The notes beneath the pieces were generated by a model that searched no databases, was not told the origin of the DNA, and saw nothing but the letters and a program-made list of their open reading frames with translations. Positions 35,560-44,815 of a stretch of 64,000 bases of DNA are shown here, one piece after another. Made by a program: the position numbers and the translations under genes. Source of the stretch: Rhizobium lusitanum. Its GTDB lineage: Bacteria; Pseudomonadota; Alphaproteobacteria; Rhizobiales; Rhizobiaceae. The stretch is taken from NCBI RefSeq assembly GCF_014189535.1, contig NZ_CP050308.1, positions 2,841,001-2,905,000 on the forward strand, read 5' to 3'. How positions within the stretch are numbered: the first letter of the stretch is position 1; the number at the start of each line of letters is the position of its first letter.

Positions 35560-36849
35560 TTATTGCTTGCGCTGCAGGCGGCAGAAGAAGAAGCCGTCGG
35601 TATCGGTCGATGCCGGCGTCAGCGTGATGGTCTTGCCGTCCGACGAGAGCGGCTTCGGCGCTTCGTTGCCGAACAGCTTTTCCCAGGAACTCAGCGCCTC
35701 GACCACCTCGAACTCCGGATTGTTGGCGGCGAAACGGTTGACCTGCGTCTCGTTTTCGTCCGGCAGGACCGAGCAGGTAACGTAGAGCAGCATACCGCCG
35801 GGGCGGACGAATTCGCCGGCCTGGGCCAGCGCTTCCTGCTGCTGGCTGATGCGTTCGTCGAGGTTCTTCTGCGTCAGCCGCCATTTCGTATCGGGACGGC
35901 GGCGCCAGGTGCCGGTGCCGGTGCAAGGCGCGTCGACCAGCACCTTGTCGAATTTGCCGCGCAGGGCAAGCAGGGCGTTGCGTTCGTCGTGAACCTGGAC
36001 ATTGCGGGTGCCGGCGCGCTTCAATCGCTCGATGATCGGCGCCAGCCGCCGGCGATCGGTATCATAGGCGTGGACCTGACCCTTATTGTGCATTGCCGCC
36101 GACATGGCGAGCGTCTTGCCGCCGCCGCCGGCGCAATAGTCGAGCACCTGGTCGCCCTCCTGCGGCAGGACGAGATCGGCAACGATCTGCGAGCCCTCAT
36201 CCTGTACCTCGAACCATCCCTTCTGGAAGGAAAGCTCGGCGGTGACGTTCGGCAGGCGCGATGCGCCTTCGCCGGCGGGAATGCGGATGCCGTTACGGGC
36301 AATCTTCGAGGCCTGGGCGCCTGCGCGCTCCAGCGCCTTGACCGCCTTGTCGCGGCTGGCCTTCAGGGAGTTGGCGCGCAGGTCAAGCGTCGGCCGTTCG
36401 GCAAGCGCCTGTGCCTCTGCCAGCCAGCTATCGCCGAAAGCCTGCTGGAAAGAGTGTTCGACCCATTCGGGAATATCGCCCTGGATATGGCGGGGCGCAT
36501 CCTCGAGCCTGCGGGCGGCAAAGGCGGCCAGCGCCTCTGCGCTCGGTGCCTCGGGCGCGAATTTGTCGCCGTCAAGCTCTGCGGCCAGCGTTTCGGGCGT
36601 CAGGCCCCATTGACGGAAGAGGACGGCATGGGCGAGCCCGGATGGGGTGTCGTCGCCCATCAGCCAGGCATGCGACAGCCGCATGCGCAGGGCGTCATAG
36701 ACGATGTTGCCGATCGCGGCGCGGTCGCCGGAACCGGCGAAGCGATGGGCAAGTCCCCAATCCTTCAGGGCATCGGCCACCGGTCGCTTGCGCGTTTCGA
36801 TATCGGCAAGAACCTCGATGGCACCCTGTAGTCGGCCGCCCAAACGCAT
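35560..36849 (-). CDS. RsmB/NOP-family rRNA (cytosine-5) methyltransferase
   Basis: A 429-residue RNA m5C methyltransferase. The SAM site is VLDYCAGGGGKTLAM, the PCT active-site motif is DAPCTGTGTWRRRPD and the second catalytic cysteine is in VTCSVLPDEN. An N-terminal NusB-like helical domain is suggested by the first 150 residues. It resembles RsmB (16S C967) but rhizobia have more than one paralogue, so the exact target base is not certain. Its stop lies nine bases from that of the convergent HPP gene. Confidence 0.88.
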   Translation of the reverse strand: MRLGGRLQGAIEVLADIETRKRPVADALKDWGLAHRFAGSGDRAAIGNIVYDALRMRLSHAWLMGDDTPSGLAHAVLFRQWGLTPETLAAELDGDKFAPEAPSAEALAAFAARRLEDAPRHIQGDIPEWVEHSFQQAFGDSWLAEAQALAERPTLDLRANSLKASRDKAVKALERAGAQASKIARNGIRIPAGEGASRLPNVTAELSFQKGWFEVQDEGSQIVADLVLPQEGDQVLDYCAGGGGKTLAMSAAMHNKGQVHAYDTDRRRLAPIIERLKRAGTRNVQVHDERNALLALRGKFDKVLVDAPCTGTGTWRRRPDTKWRLTQKNLDERISQQQEALAQAGEFVRPGGMLLYVTCSVLPDENETQVNRFAANNPEFEVVEALSSWEKLFGNEAPKPLSSDGKTITLTPASTDTDGFFFCRLQRKQ

Positions 36850-37039
36850 TCACTACTCTCCTGCTCGGCGCATGGGCCCGAAAATCACGATCGATTGTCG
36901 GAAGGGCACATGCGCTCATCATGATGTTGCTGACACCTCATCAATCCGCACGAATATATAGCACGTGGCGGCAGATTATTGAGACGTCTCAACCGCGTGG
37001 TAGCCGCGATTGACGGAGAGAGCAAGCATTACGCCGAAA

Positions 37040-37058
37040 CGCCGGATCGTTACCGGCG
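37040..37058 (-). terminator. short hairpin after the RlpA-like gene
   Basis: CGCCGG (37040-37045) pairs with CCGGCG (37053-37058) around a seven-base loop, 11 bases past the RlpA-like stop on the minus strand, followed there by TTT. Weak by sequence. Confidence 0.3.
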
Positions 37059-37068
37059 ATTTCGCGGA

Positions 37069-37437
37069 TTACCTGGAAGCGACGATTTCGTAGCAGACCT
37101 TGGCCGTGCCGGAGGAAACCATGCCGATATCCTGTGCTGCTGCACGGGAAAGATCGAGTACCCGGCCGCGAATGAAAGGTCCGCGATCGTTGATGCGAAC
37201 GACGACGCTGCGGCCGTTATTACGGTTGGTGACCTTCAGGCGTGTGCCGAAAGCAAGCGAGCGATGCGCGGCAGTAAGACGTGCGGAACTCATGCGTTCC
37301 CCGGAAGCAGTCTTGGTGGTTCCGCCGTACCATGATGCGCCCCCGCATCCCGTTGCTGCAAATGCGTCCGTAGAGAGGATAGCAAAAGAGGCGGATATAG
37401 TTGCGGCGATCGCAATAGCACGATTGAGTTTCTTCAA
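37069..37437 (-). CDS. RlpA-like septal ring protein (DPBB domain)
   Basis: A 122-residue exported protein with a signal peptide ([19 protein letters not shown] to about residue 28) and a double-psi beta-barrel domain: GGASWYGG, then [20 protein letters not shown], and [21 protein letters not shown]. The aspartate of NDRGPF is the family's lytic-transglycosylase acid. There is no SPOR domain, unlike E. coli RlpA. I choose the TTG at 37437, which has GAGGGA nine bases upstream and leaves a typical signal peptide; a TTG at 37458 is the alternative. Confidence 0.85.
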   Translation of the reverse strand: MKKLNRAIAIAATISASFAILSTDAFAATGCGGASWYGGTTKTASGERMSSARLTAAHRSLAFGTRLKVTNRNNGRSVVVRINDRGPFIRGRVLDLSRAAAQDIGMVSSGTAKVCYEIVASR

Positions 37438-37534
37438 ACCGATTTTTCCCTCAAGCAATTGAACTTGCGCCCAGCAGGCGGTGCGGGCTTAAATCGGGCG
37501 AAAAATGGCGAAAAAGTGCCTCCGTCGATCACGG

Positions 37535-37555
37535 AATGTTACAGTCTGTAACATT
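37535..37555. promoter_or_regulatory. 9-bp dyad upstream of the RlpA-like gene
   Basis: AATGTTACA-GTC-TGTAACATT is a perfect inverted repeat, and ATCAC / GTGAT flank it nearly symmetrically. It lies about 100 bases upstream of the RlpA-like start, a plausible regulator site. Confidence 0.45.
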
Positions 37556-37678
37556 TGTGATTCACGGCAATTGATATGACAAGGCATCGAAAAAGCTGCT
37601 TCTTGGAAAAAGCCTAATGGAATCAGTCAAAAGCCGAATAAATTTTCTTTGACCCCCGGCGCTATGCGAAGGATCACG

Positions 37679-37706
37679 AAAGTCGGAAAAATAATTTTCC
37701 GACTTT
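37679..37706. terminator. perfect 12-bp AT-rich hairpin
   Basis: AAAGTCGGAAAA (37679-37690) and TTTTCCGACTTT (37695-37706) pair perfectly around ATAA. It lies about 128 bases past the stop of the leftward epimerase gene and may end that transcript or belong to a small RNA. Confidence 0.45.
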
Positions 37707-37833
37707 GCCATAATCGCTGCCGCATTTGTGCAATTTTAGAGATCGTTAACCATAAGTGTGGAGAAAATTGAACTATGCCGGGTGGCTTAGTAGGAATTTT
37801 CATGCGAATTGGCTGTGATAACTATGGCTCTGT

Positions 37834-38706
37834 TCAGCCGCGCCAGCGTCCGGAAGCCCATAATTCGGCCAGCGACATGCGGTATTCCGGATAGCGGAAA
37901 AGGAAGCCGAGGGAGCGTAGTTTTGCATTCGAAACGCGCTTGTTCTCACCATAGAACGAACGGGCCATCGGCGTCAGCTCCGCCGTCTCGAAAGGCTGTT
38001 CCGGCGGCGGCTCGACACCCATCAGGCGGGCCGCTTCGACAATAATATCCTGCGGCGCGGTCGGCTCGTCATCTGTGACATTATAGATACCGCCGAGACG
38101 GCGGTCGGAGAGGAACTTGGCGCTGGCGCCGATGTCCTCTACGCGGATGCGGTTGAACACCTGATTTGCCTTGATCAGCCGTCGTGCCGTGCCCTTTTCC
38201 AGATTGGAGAAGGCGTTGCGGGCGGGGCCATAGATGCCGGCAAGCCTAAGCACGGCCACGGGAATGCCAAGCCGGACGCCGACGCGCAGCCAGCCATCCT
38301 CCGCTTCGACACGCTCGACGGAGCGGTTGGAAACCGGGTGCAACGACGTTTCCTCGTTGATCCAGGCACCCTTATGATCGCCATAGACGCCGACGGTGGA
38401 AAGGTATCCGATCCATTCGAGCTTCGGCATCAGCGTGGCGACATCGAGATGCGCCAGCCTGAGTAGCGGATCGCCCGCCGTACCCGGAGCGATCGATTGA
38501 ATAAGGTGCGTGGCAGATTTCATCGCCTCGGCGAGCGCCGGATCGAGCGTCTCGCCGTCGAAGACAAAGGCTTCCACGCCTTGCCTGGCGAGAAGATCGG
38601 CTTTGTCGGCCGAGCGGGTGGTGCCGGTGATGCGGATACCGGAGCCGGCGAAGGCCCTGGCGATAGCGGTTCCCGAATAACCGCAGCCGAAAATCATCAC
38701 ATGCAT
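37834..38706 (-). CDS. NAD(P)-dependent epimerase-like protein (YeeZ family)
   Basis: A 290-residue extended-SDR protein. The nucleotide-binding loop is FGCGYSGTAIARAF; later motifs are YLSTVGVYGDHKGAWINEET and RLAGIYGPARNAF, as in E. coli YeeZ. Substrate unknown. The start ATG at 38706 overlaps the queG stop (TGATG) and has GGGAG just upstream inside queG, so it is co-translated with queG; an in-frame start at 38730 is less likely. Confidence 0.9.
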   Translation of the reverse strand: MHVMIFGCGYSGTAIARAFAGSGIRITGTTRSADKADLLARQGVEAFVFDGETLDPALAEAMKSATHLIQSIAPGTAGDPLLRLAHLDVATLMPKLEWIGYLSTVGVYGDHKGAWINEETSLHPVSNRSVERVEAEDGWLRVGVRLGIPVAVLRLAGIYGPARNAFSNLEKGTARRLIKANQVFNRIRVEDIGASAKFLSDRRLGGIYNVTDDEPTAPQDIIVEAARLMGVEPPPEQPFETAELTPMARSFYGENKRVSNAKLRSLGFLFRYPEYRMSLAELWASGRWRG

Positions 38707-39863
38707 CACGCCACTCCCGCCAGTTTCCATTCGGCGCGGACATCCGCGTCCGGTTCGTCGGTTCTTTCTGCCGCAAAAGCAAGGAATTCGCCAGCCGTCA
38801 TCAGCCGCGACAGCGCCCAGACGGCCATGCCGCGCACGACGGGCGAGGGATCGCCGGAGAGACGACGGCTGGCCTCGATCAAAGTGCGATCATCGGAATT
38901 GCCGGCGGCGATCAACACGTTGCGGACAAAACGGTCGCGGCCGATGCGCTTGACCGGCGAGCCGCTGAAGAAGGTGCGAAAGGCGGCATCGTCGAGATCA
39001 AGCAGAAAGGCGATCGACGGCTCCTTGAGGTCTTTGCGGGCGACGAGCTTCATCTCCGACGCTGAGCTGGCGAATTTGTTCCAGGGGCAGGCGGCAAGAC
39101 AATCGTCGCAACCATAGATGCGATTGCCGATCAGTGGCCGAAGCAGCGGATCGATCGGCCCTTTATGCTCTATGGTGAGATAGGAGATGCAGCGACGGGC
39201 GTCGAGCTGGTAGGGCGTCGGGAAGGCCGCCGTCGGACAGACATCCAGACAGGCGCGGCAGGAGCCGCAATGGTCGATCTCGGCCTGATCCGGCTCCAGA
39301 TCGGCCGTGGTGAACATCGAGCCCAGAAACAGCCAGGAGCCATGCGTGCGGCTGACGAGATTGGTGTGCTTGCCCTGCCAACCGAGTCCGGCGGCCGCCG
39401 CCAGCGGCTTTTCCATGACAGGGGCGGTGTCGACGAAGACCTTGACGTCTTCCTGCGAGCGGGCGGCAAAGCGGGTGGCGATCTCCTTCAGCCGGCCCTT
39501 GATGACGTCATGATAGTCGCGATTGCGGGCATAGACGGAGATGGCCGCCTTATCCGGTTTTTCCAGAATGCCGCGCGGGTCTTCCTCGGGGCCATAATTC
39601 AGGCCGAAGACGGCGATGGAACGCACATCGCCCCAGAGCATGCGCGGGTCGCCGCGGCGTTCGCGGGTCTCTTCCATCCACGCCATGGTGCCGTGGTAGC
39701 CTTGCTCAAGGAACTGGTCGAGCCTGACGCTGGCCTCGGGGATGGCATCCGGCCGGGTGATGCGACAGAGATCGAATCCCTGCGCCCGTGCTTCGTCGCG
39801 TAGAAAAGCGGTCAGCGTCTGCCGCCGCCTGCTTTCCTTTTCTGCTGCACGGTCTTCGGGCAT
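38706..39863 (-). CDS. queG: epoxyqueuosine reductase
   Basis: A 385-residue cobalamin- and iron-sulfur-dependent enzyme that makes the final reduction to queuosine in tRNA. The two 4Fe-4S binding motifs are [16 protein letters not shown] and [14 protein letters not shown]; the C-terminal region has a HEAT-like repeat. The catalytic domain includes [11 protein letters not shown] and VDTAPVMEK. It sits in a leftward run after a GST gene (12 bases). Confidence 0.96.
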   Translation of the reverse strand: MPEDRAAEKESRRRQTLTAFLRDEARAQGFDLCRITRPDAIPEASVRLDQFLEQGYHGTMAWMEETRERRGDPRMLWGDVRSIAVFGLNYGPEEDPRGILEKPDKAAISVYARNRDYHDVIKGRLKEIATRFAARSQEDVKVFVDTAPVMEKPLAAAAGLGWQGKHTNLVSRTHGSWLFLGSMFTTADLEPDQAEIDHCGSCRACLDVCPTAAFPTPYQLDARRCISYLTIEHKGPIDPLLRPLIGNRIYGCDDCLAACPWNKFASSASEMKLVARKDLKEPSIAFLLDLDDAAFRTFFSGSPVKRIGRDRFVRNVLIAAGNSDDRTLIEASRRLSGDPSPVVRGMAVWALSRLMTAGEFLAFAAERTDEPDADVRAEWKLAGVA

Positions 39864-39875
39864 GGCGAGCCCTCG

Positions 39876-40568
39876 TCAGAAATCCAGATCGGCGTAGTGC
39901 GATACCGGCGTGATGGCGCGCACGCGCTCCGCCAGGATCGGACGGAAGGAGGGGCGCGATTTCATCCGCTGATACCATTCCTTGACAACGGGCGATTCCG
40001 CCCAGTCGATCTCGCCGAGATAATCGAGAACGGAAATGGAGGCTGCCGCCGCGAGATCCGCATAGCTCAGCCGGTCGCCGGCAAGCCATTGCCTGGAGCC
40101 CGCGAGCCAGGAGAGATATTTCATGTGCTGGCGGATATTGCCGCGCGCCATGCGCATCAGCTTGGAATCGGGTGCGCCACCACCCTGATCGGCGGTCATC
40201 TGCAGCTTGTAGACCCGCTCGCGCACCAGAGGCCGCGTCACGTCCTGTTCCATCTTCTGCATGAACCATTCCGTCAGCCGGCGGATTTCCGCGCGCTGGA
40301 ACGGGTCTTCGGCCAGAAGCCGGCGGTCGCGTTTCAGCACGCCATGCGTCTCATCGACATATTCGGAAATCACGGTCGCGCCACAGAGCGCCCGCATGCT
40401 GTCGTCAACATAGACCGGCAGGGTGCCGGCCGGGTTGAGCGCCAGGAAGTCGCGTCGCTTTTCCCATGTCTGTTCCTCGATCAGCTCCGTCTGATAACCG
40501 TATTCGGTCAGGATCAGACGGACGAACCGTGACGGAGATGACATGGAGTGATGATACAGCGTCGGCAT
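39876..40568 (-). CDS. glutathione S-transferase family protein
   Basis: A 230-residue GST. The N-terminal thioredoxin-like domain opens with TLYHHSMSSPSRFVRLIL, in which the Ser cluster is the likely glutathione-activating site; the cis-proline loop is NPAGTLPVY. The helical C-terminal domain contains LAGDRLSYADLAAAASISVLDYLG with the conserved N-capping Asp. It is the first gene of the GST/queG/epimerase run and is divergent from uppP. Confidence 0.9.
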   Translation of the reverse strand: MPTLYHHSMSSPSRFVRLILTEYGYQTELIEEQTWEKRRDFLALNPAGTLPVYVDDSMRALCGATVISEYVDETHGVLKRDRRLLAEDPFQRAEIRRLTEWFMQKMEQDVTRPLVRERVYKLQMTADQGGGAPDSKLMRMARGNIRQHMKYLSWLAGSRQWLAGDRLSYADLAAAASISVLDYLGEIDWAESPVVKEWYQRMKSRPSFRPILAERVRAITPVSHYADLDF

Positions 40569-40720
40569 TGATACTCGGGCTTTTTTGATTGATGCTTACG
40601 GGCGTTTTGGGTCGGTCATGATTGCGACCCTAGTCATACGTCATCGGTTGAAGCTATAGGAGCTTGGCCTAGTTAACACAAGCGAATCGGGCTGCCCCGC
40701 CGTTTGACAAAGGACACAAT

Positions 40721-41521
40721 ATGGCTGAACAAATTATTATCGCGCTGGTTTTGGGCCTCGTGGAAGGCCTCACAGAGTTTATTCCCGTTTCCTCCACGGG
40801 TCATTTGATACTGATCGGACATTTTCTCGGTTTTAAATCTGCAGGCACCTTCGAGGTTCTGATCCAGCTCGGTGCGATTCTCGCCATCTTGCTCGTCTAT
40901 TTCAACCGTCTGGTTCAAATTGCCAAGGCGTTGCCGGTCAGCGTCAAGGCGCGGCATTTCGTGCTGGCCATTCTCTTCGGCTTCCTGCCGGCCGCGGTCA
41001 TCGGCGCGCTCGCGCATGATTTCATCAAAGGCGTGCTGTTCGAGACGCCCGCTCTCATCTGTATCTCGCTGATTCTCGGCGGCATCGTCCTGCTCGTCAT
41101 CGACAGGATCGAGTTCAAGCCGAAATATACCAGCGCCTACGATTTCTCGTGGCCGATGGCGATCAAGATCGGCTTCTTCCAGTGCCTTGCGATGATCCCC
41201 GGCACCTCGCGTTCCGGCTCGACGATCGTCGGCGCCCTCTTGCTTGGCGCGGACAAGCGCTCTGCGGCTGAGTTTTCCTTCTTCCTCGCCATGCCGACCA
41301 TGGTCGGTGCCTTCACGCTGGATCTATGGAAAAGCCGGCACGATCTCACCATGGCCGACGGCCAACTGATCGTCATCGGTTTCGTCGCCGCCTTCATCAC
41401 GGCGCTGTTCGTGGTACGGGCATTGCTCGATTTCGTCTCGCGCCGCGGCTACGCTCCCTTTGCATGGTGGCGTATCGGCGTCGGTGTCCTCGGCCTGATC
41501 GGGCTTTACACCGTCGGCTGA
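40721..41521 (+). CDS. uppP: undecaprenyl-diphosphatase
   Basis: A 266-residue inner-membrane phosphatase (BacA) that converts undecaprenyl diphosphate to the monophosphate for reuse in cell-wall and polysaccharide synthesis. Both family motifs are present: [17 protein letters not shown] at the N terminus and [12 protein letters not shown] near residue 160. It has about eight membrane segments. A strong terminator follows at 41555. Confidence 0.97.
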   Translation: MAEQIIIALVLGLVEGLTEFIPVSSTGHLILIGHFLGFKSAGTFEVLIQLGAILAILLVYFNRLVQIAKALPVSVKARHFVLAILFGFLPAAVIGALAHDFIKGVLFETPALICISLILGGIVLLVIDRIEFKPKYTSAYDFSWPMAIKIGFFQCLAMIPGTSRSGSTIVGALLLGADKRSAAEFSFFLAMPTMVGAFTLDLWKSRHDLTMADGQLIVIGFVAAFITALFVVRALLDFVSRRGYAPFAWWRIGVGVLGLIGLYTVG

Positions 41522-41554
41522 AGTGGCTGCAAAGTCGAAATAGCGAAGAAAATT

Positions 41555-41579
41555 AAGGCCGGTGAGAACCGGCCTTTTT
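41555..41579 (+). terminator. rho-independent terminator after uppP
   Basis: AAGGCCGGT (41555-41563) pairs with ACCGGCCTT (41568-41576) around a GAGA tetraloop, with TTT following. A textbook terminator for uppP. Confidence 0.9.
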
Positions 41580-41588
41580 CATGCTCGA

Positions 41589-41753
41589 TCAGTTCGAGGA
41601 TGATGCGTCGATGGAGCCCGTCGTGCAGGGGTCGACGCCATAGGTCGGCGTGCATTCACCCTTGACCGAAGCGATGCTGCCACGGGCCATGAACGAGCCC
41701 GCGAGGATCACTAGTGCCGCGCACGCAAACAGAAGCGCGATAGACTTACCCAT
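41589..41753 (-). CDS. small exported or membrane protein, 54 residues
   Basis: The ATG at 41753 gives a 54-residue product: MGKSIALLFACAALVILAGS, one membrane segment or signal peptide with a possible lipobox-like LFACAA, followed by a short tail with two cysteines (GECTPTYGVDPCTTG) that could form a disulfide. A longer in-frame start (41855) is unlikely because the extension is polar and unconserved-looking. Such small proteins are common in rhizobia; no function is recognised. It converges with uppP. Confidence 0.6.
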   Translation of the reverse strand: MGKSIALLFACAALVILAGSFMARGSIASVKGECTPTYGVDPCTTGSIDASSSN

Positions 41754-41982
41754 CGAAAAATGCCTTTCCGCAGAATTAGAGCGCGCCACGATCTGGCTCC
41801 TTGGGTGAACCTCTGGACGCGCGGTTGTGTTAGTCAGTGAAGTGAGCAATAGCAATAAATGTTCATGCTAAATTTGACGTTAATGCTACTATTTTTGAGG
41901 TGCGTCTTTTCGGCAACGTCAGGCTGTGCGTTAAGCCGGCGTACGCGCTACCCAGAAGATCATGAGCAGAGCTGAAGAAACG

Positions 41983-42016
41983 AAAAACGCCGCCCGGGCG
42001 GAACCAGGCGGCGTTT
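41983..42016 (-). terminator. rho-independent terminator of the NDUFA9-like gene
   Basis: On the minus strand AAACGCCGCC (from 42016) pairs with GGCGGCGTTT, and the run TTTTT ends at 41983. It lies 24 bases past the stop of the epimerase-like gene. Confidence 0.85.
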
Positions 42017-42039
42017 GAATTTTTCGAACGATCGCGGCG

Positions 42040-43020
42040 TCAGGCAGCCTTGCCGGAACCGGTGAACTGGCCCTGCGGACGATAGCGCACCAGATAGGAC
42101 GGCAGCACGGAGGCCAGCAGGGTCGGCAGCAGGCCGATGCCCTTCAGCGTCCGTCCCTCAGCTTCGGCTTCCTTGGAAACGACGTTGTCGCTCTTCAGCA
42201 GCGTAACCTGATCGGCGGTGATCGGCGGCGCGATGAGCGGCAACAGCGACGTGATGCTGGCGATCGTGGAAAAGAAACTGAACGGCAGGGAGACCAGCGG
42301 TTTCTTGCGATTGATGACCGCAAGTGTGGTCTCGAGACATTCGCGGAAGGACAGTACTTCCGGACCGCCAAGTTCGTAGATCGTGCCGGCCTTCAGCTTG
42401 CCGTCAACGCCGCGTGCGATTGCCTCGGCGACATCCTCGACATAAACCGGCTGGAACTTGGTCTTGCCGCCGCCGATCAGCGGCAGGAAGGGTGCCGAGC
42501 GCGACATCTCGGCGAACTTGTTGAAGAAATTGTCTTCCGGTCCGAAGACGATCGACGGCCGCAGGATGACAGCATCCGGCTTGATCGAGAGAATGGCGGC
42601 TTCGGCGCGGCCCTTGGTGCGAGCATAGACCGAGGGCGAATTGACGTTGGCGCCGAGAGCGGAGACATGCGTCAGCGAAGCGCCGACGCCGCGCGCGGCT
42701 TCCGCGACGGCCTTGGCACCGAACTCCTGCACGGCGTCGAATGTGTTGCGGCCGCTTTCAGCGAGAATGCCGACGCAGTTGACGACATGCTGCGCGCCTT
42801 CGACGGCGCGGTCGATGGAGTTGCGGTAGCGCAGGTTCGCCTGGACGATCGAAATCTGGCCGAGATTGCCCTGCGGCTGCAGGTAACCGGCGAGATCGGG
42901 ACGGCGAACGGCGACACGGATGCGGTAGCCGCGCTTGGCGAGCGCGCGCACGACATGCCGCCCGATGAAACCTGATCCTCCGAACACGGTCACGAGCGGC
43001 GGAAGGTTGGACAGGGTCAT
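42040..43020 (-). CDS. NDUFA9-like NAD-binding protein (complex I accessory family)
   Basis: A 326-residue extended-SDR-like protein related to the complex I subunit NDUFA9. The NAD-binding loop is VFGGSGFIGRHVVRAL near residue 11. The usual SDR Tyr-x-x-x-Lys is retained as YARTKGRAE, followed by ILRPSIVFGPEDNFFNKFA, the family signature. Alphaproteobacterial members are thought to act in electron-transfer or lipid/quinone metabolism; exact role here unknown. It ends the leftward run histidine-phosphatase-like / pyrF / DUF1330 / this gene. Confidence 0.9.
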   Translation of the reverse strand: MTLSNLPPLVTVFGGSGFIGRHVVRALAKRGYRIRVAVRRPDLAGYLQPQGNLGQISIVQANLRYRNSIDRAVEGAQHVVNCVGILAESGRNTFDAVQEFGAKAVAEAARGVGASLTHVSALGANVNSPSVYARTKGRAEAAILSIKPDAVILRPSIVFGPEDNFFNKFAEMSRSAPFLPLIGGGKTKFQPVYVEDVAEAIARGVDGKLKAGTIYELGGPEVLSFRECLETTLAVINRKKPLVSLPFSFFSTIASITSLLPLIAPPITADQVTLLKSDNVVSKEAEAEGRTLKGIGLLPTLLASVLPSYLVRYRPQGQFTGSGKAA

Positions 43021-43131
43021 GGCAGGCTCCTCGAAAGGCTTAGATGGGGCTGATCTGGTTTCGTCTTAGCCGATCCGAGGGCCGAGGTGAAGTGCCATCG
43101 CGCCGCATCGTCTAGCCGCTTTTTGAAAGCG

Positions 43132-43419
43132 TCAGACGCCTTCGACGACAACCATTTCCGCGTCCGCCACTTCCTGGCGGATTTTGGCGGCGATCTGGTA
43201 TTCCGGCGAGTTGTAGCAATCGACGGCATGTTGCAGCGACGGGAATTCGATGACGACATTGCGGCTGCGCGCCTGGCCTTCCAGCGGTGTGAAAGCACCG
43301 CCCCGGGCAAGAAAATTCGCGCCGTACCGCTCGAAAGCCGGCTTGGCGGCGGCAACGTAATCCTTGTAGCGCTCGAGGTCGCGAACATCGACGCGAGCGA
43401 TCCAGTATCCCTTTACCAT
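43132..43419 (-). CDS. DUF1330 domain protein
   Basis: A 95-residue protein of the DUF1330 ferredoxin-like (dimeric alpha-beta barrel) family: MVKGYWIARVDVRDLERYKDY, then LEGQARSRNVVIEFPSLQHAVDCYNSPEYQ, the family core. Function unknown; related folds include monooxygenases and stress proteins. It follows pyrF by 23 bases and precedes the NDUFA9-like gene. Confidence 0.9.
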   Translation of the reverse strand: MVKGYWIARVDVRDLERYKDYVAAAKPAFERYGANFLARGGAFTPLEGQARSRNVVIEFPSLQHAVDCYNSPEYQIAAKIRQEVADAEMVVVEGV

Positions 43420-43442
43420 GTCGGCCTCCCTGTATCTTGAAA

Positions 43443-44135
43443 TTAGAGTGCGGCATCCATTTCCGCGAGGATGGCGCGGGCGGCCTCTTTCGGATCGGCC
43501 GCCTTGACGATCGGCCGTGCCACCACGAGATGGCTCGATCCGGCCTTGATGCCCTCAGCCGGTGTCATCACGCGCTTCTGGTCGCCCTTGTCGCTGCCCG
43601 CTGGGCGGATGCCGGGGGTGACCAGCGCCATGTCCGGGCCGATGATCTTGCGCACGGCCGAGGCTTCCTCGGCCGAGCAGACGATGCCACCCATGCCGGC
43701 GAGAAGCGCCTGTTCGGCGCGGCGCAGTACCAGCGTATGCGGGTCGTATTCGTATCCGGCGGCGATCAGGTCCTCCTCGTCCATCGAGGTCAGCACGGTG
43801 ACGCCGAGCAGGCAGAGATCGGAGCCCTTGGCAGCGGCGACAGCTGCCTTCATCGCTTTCGGATAGGCGTGCAGCGTCAGCATCGACATGCCCATCTTGA
43901 CGATGTTCTCGACGCCGGAGGCGACGGTGTTGTCGATATCGAGCAGCTTCATGTCGAGGAAGATCTTCTTGCCGTCAGCGGCGAGGTCGCGGGCAAATTC
44001 CAGCCCGCCAGCAAAGGCCAGTTGATAGCCGATCTTGTAATAGAGAATATCGTCGCCGAGAGCGCTGACGACCTTTTCGGCCTCCTGAAGGTTTGGAACA
44101 TCCAGTCCAACGATCAAGCGGTCGCGCGCGGTCAT
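43443..44135 (-). CDS. pyrF: orotidine 5'-phosphate decarboxylase
   Basis: A 230-residue TIM-barrel enzyme that decarboxylates OMP to UMP, the last step of pyrimidine synthesis. The signature Asp-Lys-Asp motif is [13 protein letters not shown], and the phosphate-binding end has [10 protein letters not shown] start at ATG 44135 ([12 protein letters not shown]); a GTG-type extension to 44198 overlaps the upstream gene and is unconserved. It follows the histidine-phosphatase-like gene by one base, so the two are co-transcribed. Confidence 0.96.
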   Translation of the reverse strand: MTARDRLIVGLDVPNLQEAEKVVSALGDDILYYKIGYQLAFAGGLEFARDLAADGKKIFLDMKLLDIDNTVASGVENIVKMGMSMLTLHAYPKAMKAAVAAAKGSDLCLLGVTVLTSMDEEDLIAAGYEYDPHTLVLRRAEQALLAGMGGIVCSAEEASAVRKIIGPDMALVTPGIRPAGSDKGDQKRVMTPAEGIKAGSSHLVVARPIVKAADPKEAARAILAEMDAAL

Positions 44136-44136
44136 A

Positions 44137-44724
44137 TCAAACCCATCCCTGCCAATTTTCCATAGGCGTCCAGTCGCATGAGACGACGCGCTTCGCAAGA
44201 TCGAATGCGAAAAGATTGCCGCCGCCCGGCGGTTGATCGCCCTGGCGCGCGATCGGCTTGCCTTCGAAGTGACATTTCAGCAGTGTGCCCACGCCACCAT
44301 GGCCGACAAAGGCGATAGGTATCAGCGGATCATGCCGCGCAAGAACGGCCTCCACCTGGGAAACGATCCGGGTCTGTGCGTCGATGGCGCGCTCCCAGCC
44401 TTTGAAGCTTTCGTGCGGATGAGCAAAGAACCAGTCCGCCGCCTTCTCGAATTCCGGCGGAGCCAGGAAGCCGGTGGCGCTGCGGTCGTTCTCATGTGTG
44501 CCTTCGATGATCTTGACCGCCGCGCCGCTTGCCGTTGCCAGCGCCTCGGCAGTCTCGATCGCCTTGCGCTCGGCGCTGGAAATGATCAGGCCAAGCTGCT
44601 GAGCCCAGGGTAGGGTCGCCGTCAGCTGCGCCCGCGCCGCGCCGATTTCGGACAGTCCCCATTCCGGCACGGGAATTGTGGGATCGATGCGCACCTGCGG
44701 ATGGGTGATATAGAGAGCGAACAT
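44137..44724 (-). CDS. histidine-phosphatase-fold protein lacking the RHG arginine
   Basis: A 195-residue protein with the phosphoglycerate-mutase/histidine phosphatase fold. The active-site Arg-His-Gly is replaced by Thr-His-Pro in YITHPQV (residues 5-11), so the nucleophile His is kept but its partner Arg is not. Other elements remain: [14 protein letters not shown], the Glu-containing HENDR segment, and the second histidine in [10 protein letters not shown]. Activity is therefore doubtful or altered. It precedes pyrF with a one-base gap. Confidence 0.8.
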   Translation of the reverse strand: MFALYITHPQVRIDPTIPVPEWGLSEIGAARAQLTATLPWAQQLGLIISSAERKAIETAEALATASGAAVKIIEGTHENDRSATGFLAPPEFEKAADWFFAHPHESFKGWERAIDAQTRIVSQVEAVLARHDPLIPIAFVGHGGVGTLLKCHFEGKPIARQGDQPPGGGNLFAFDLAKRVVSCDWTPMENWQGWV

Positions 44725-44815
44725 CGGCGGCGGGATCCTGTTTTGCGGAAGGAGCTTCGGAGCCGAAATATTTCCTATCGAATGATGACGGCAAGATGAC
44801 TCTTCGGAGCCGAAC

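Larger units (their letters stand above)
37438..37833. other. 396-base intergenic region with several regulatory-like elements
   Basis: No protein gene is convincing here. It holds a 9-bp dyad (37535-37555), a 12-bp perfect hairpin (37679-37706), and TTAACCAT at 37746-37753, which resembles the CtrA half-site of alphaproteobacteria. The stretch is AT-richer than its flanks. It may carry the RlpA-like gene's promoter and possibly a small RNA. Confidence 0.4.

Noticed and set aside
37803..37895. A 30-codon plus-strand frame (MRIGCDNYG...) with TAGTAGGA upstream
   Set aside because: It overlaps the 3' end of the epimerase gene in antisense and has no conserved-looking content; kept only as part of the intergenic note.
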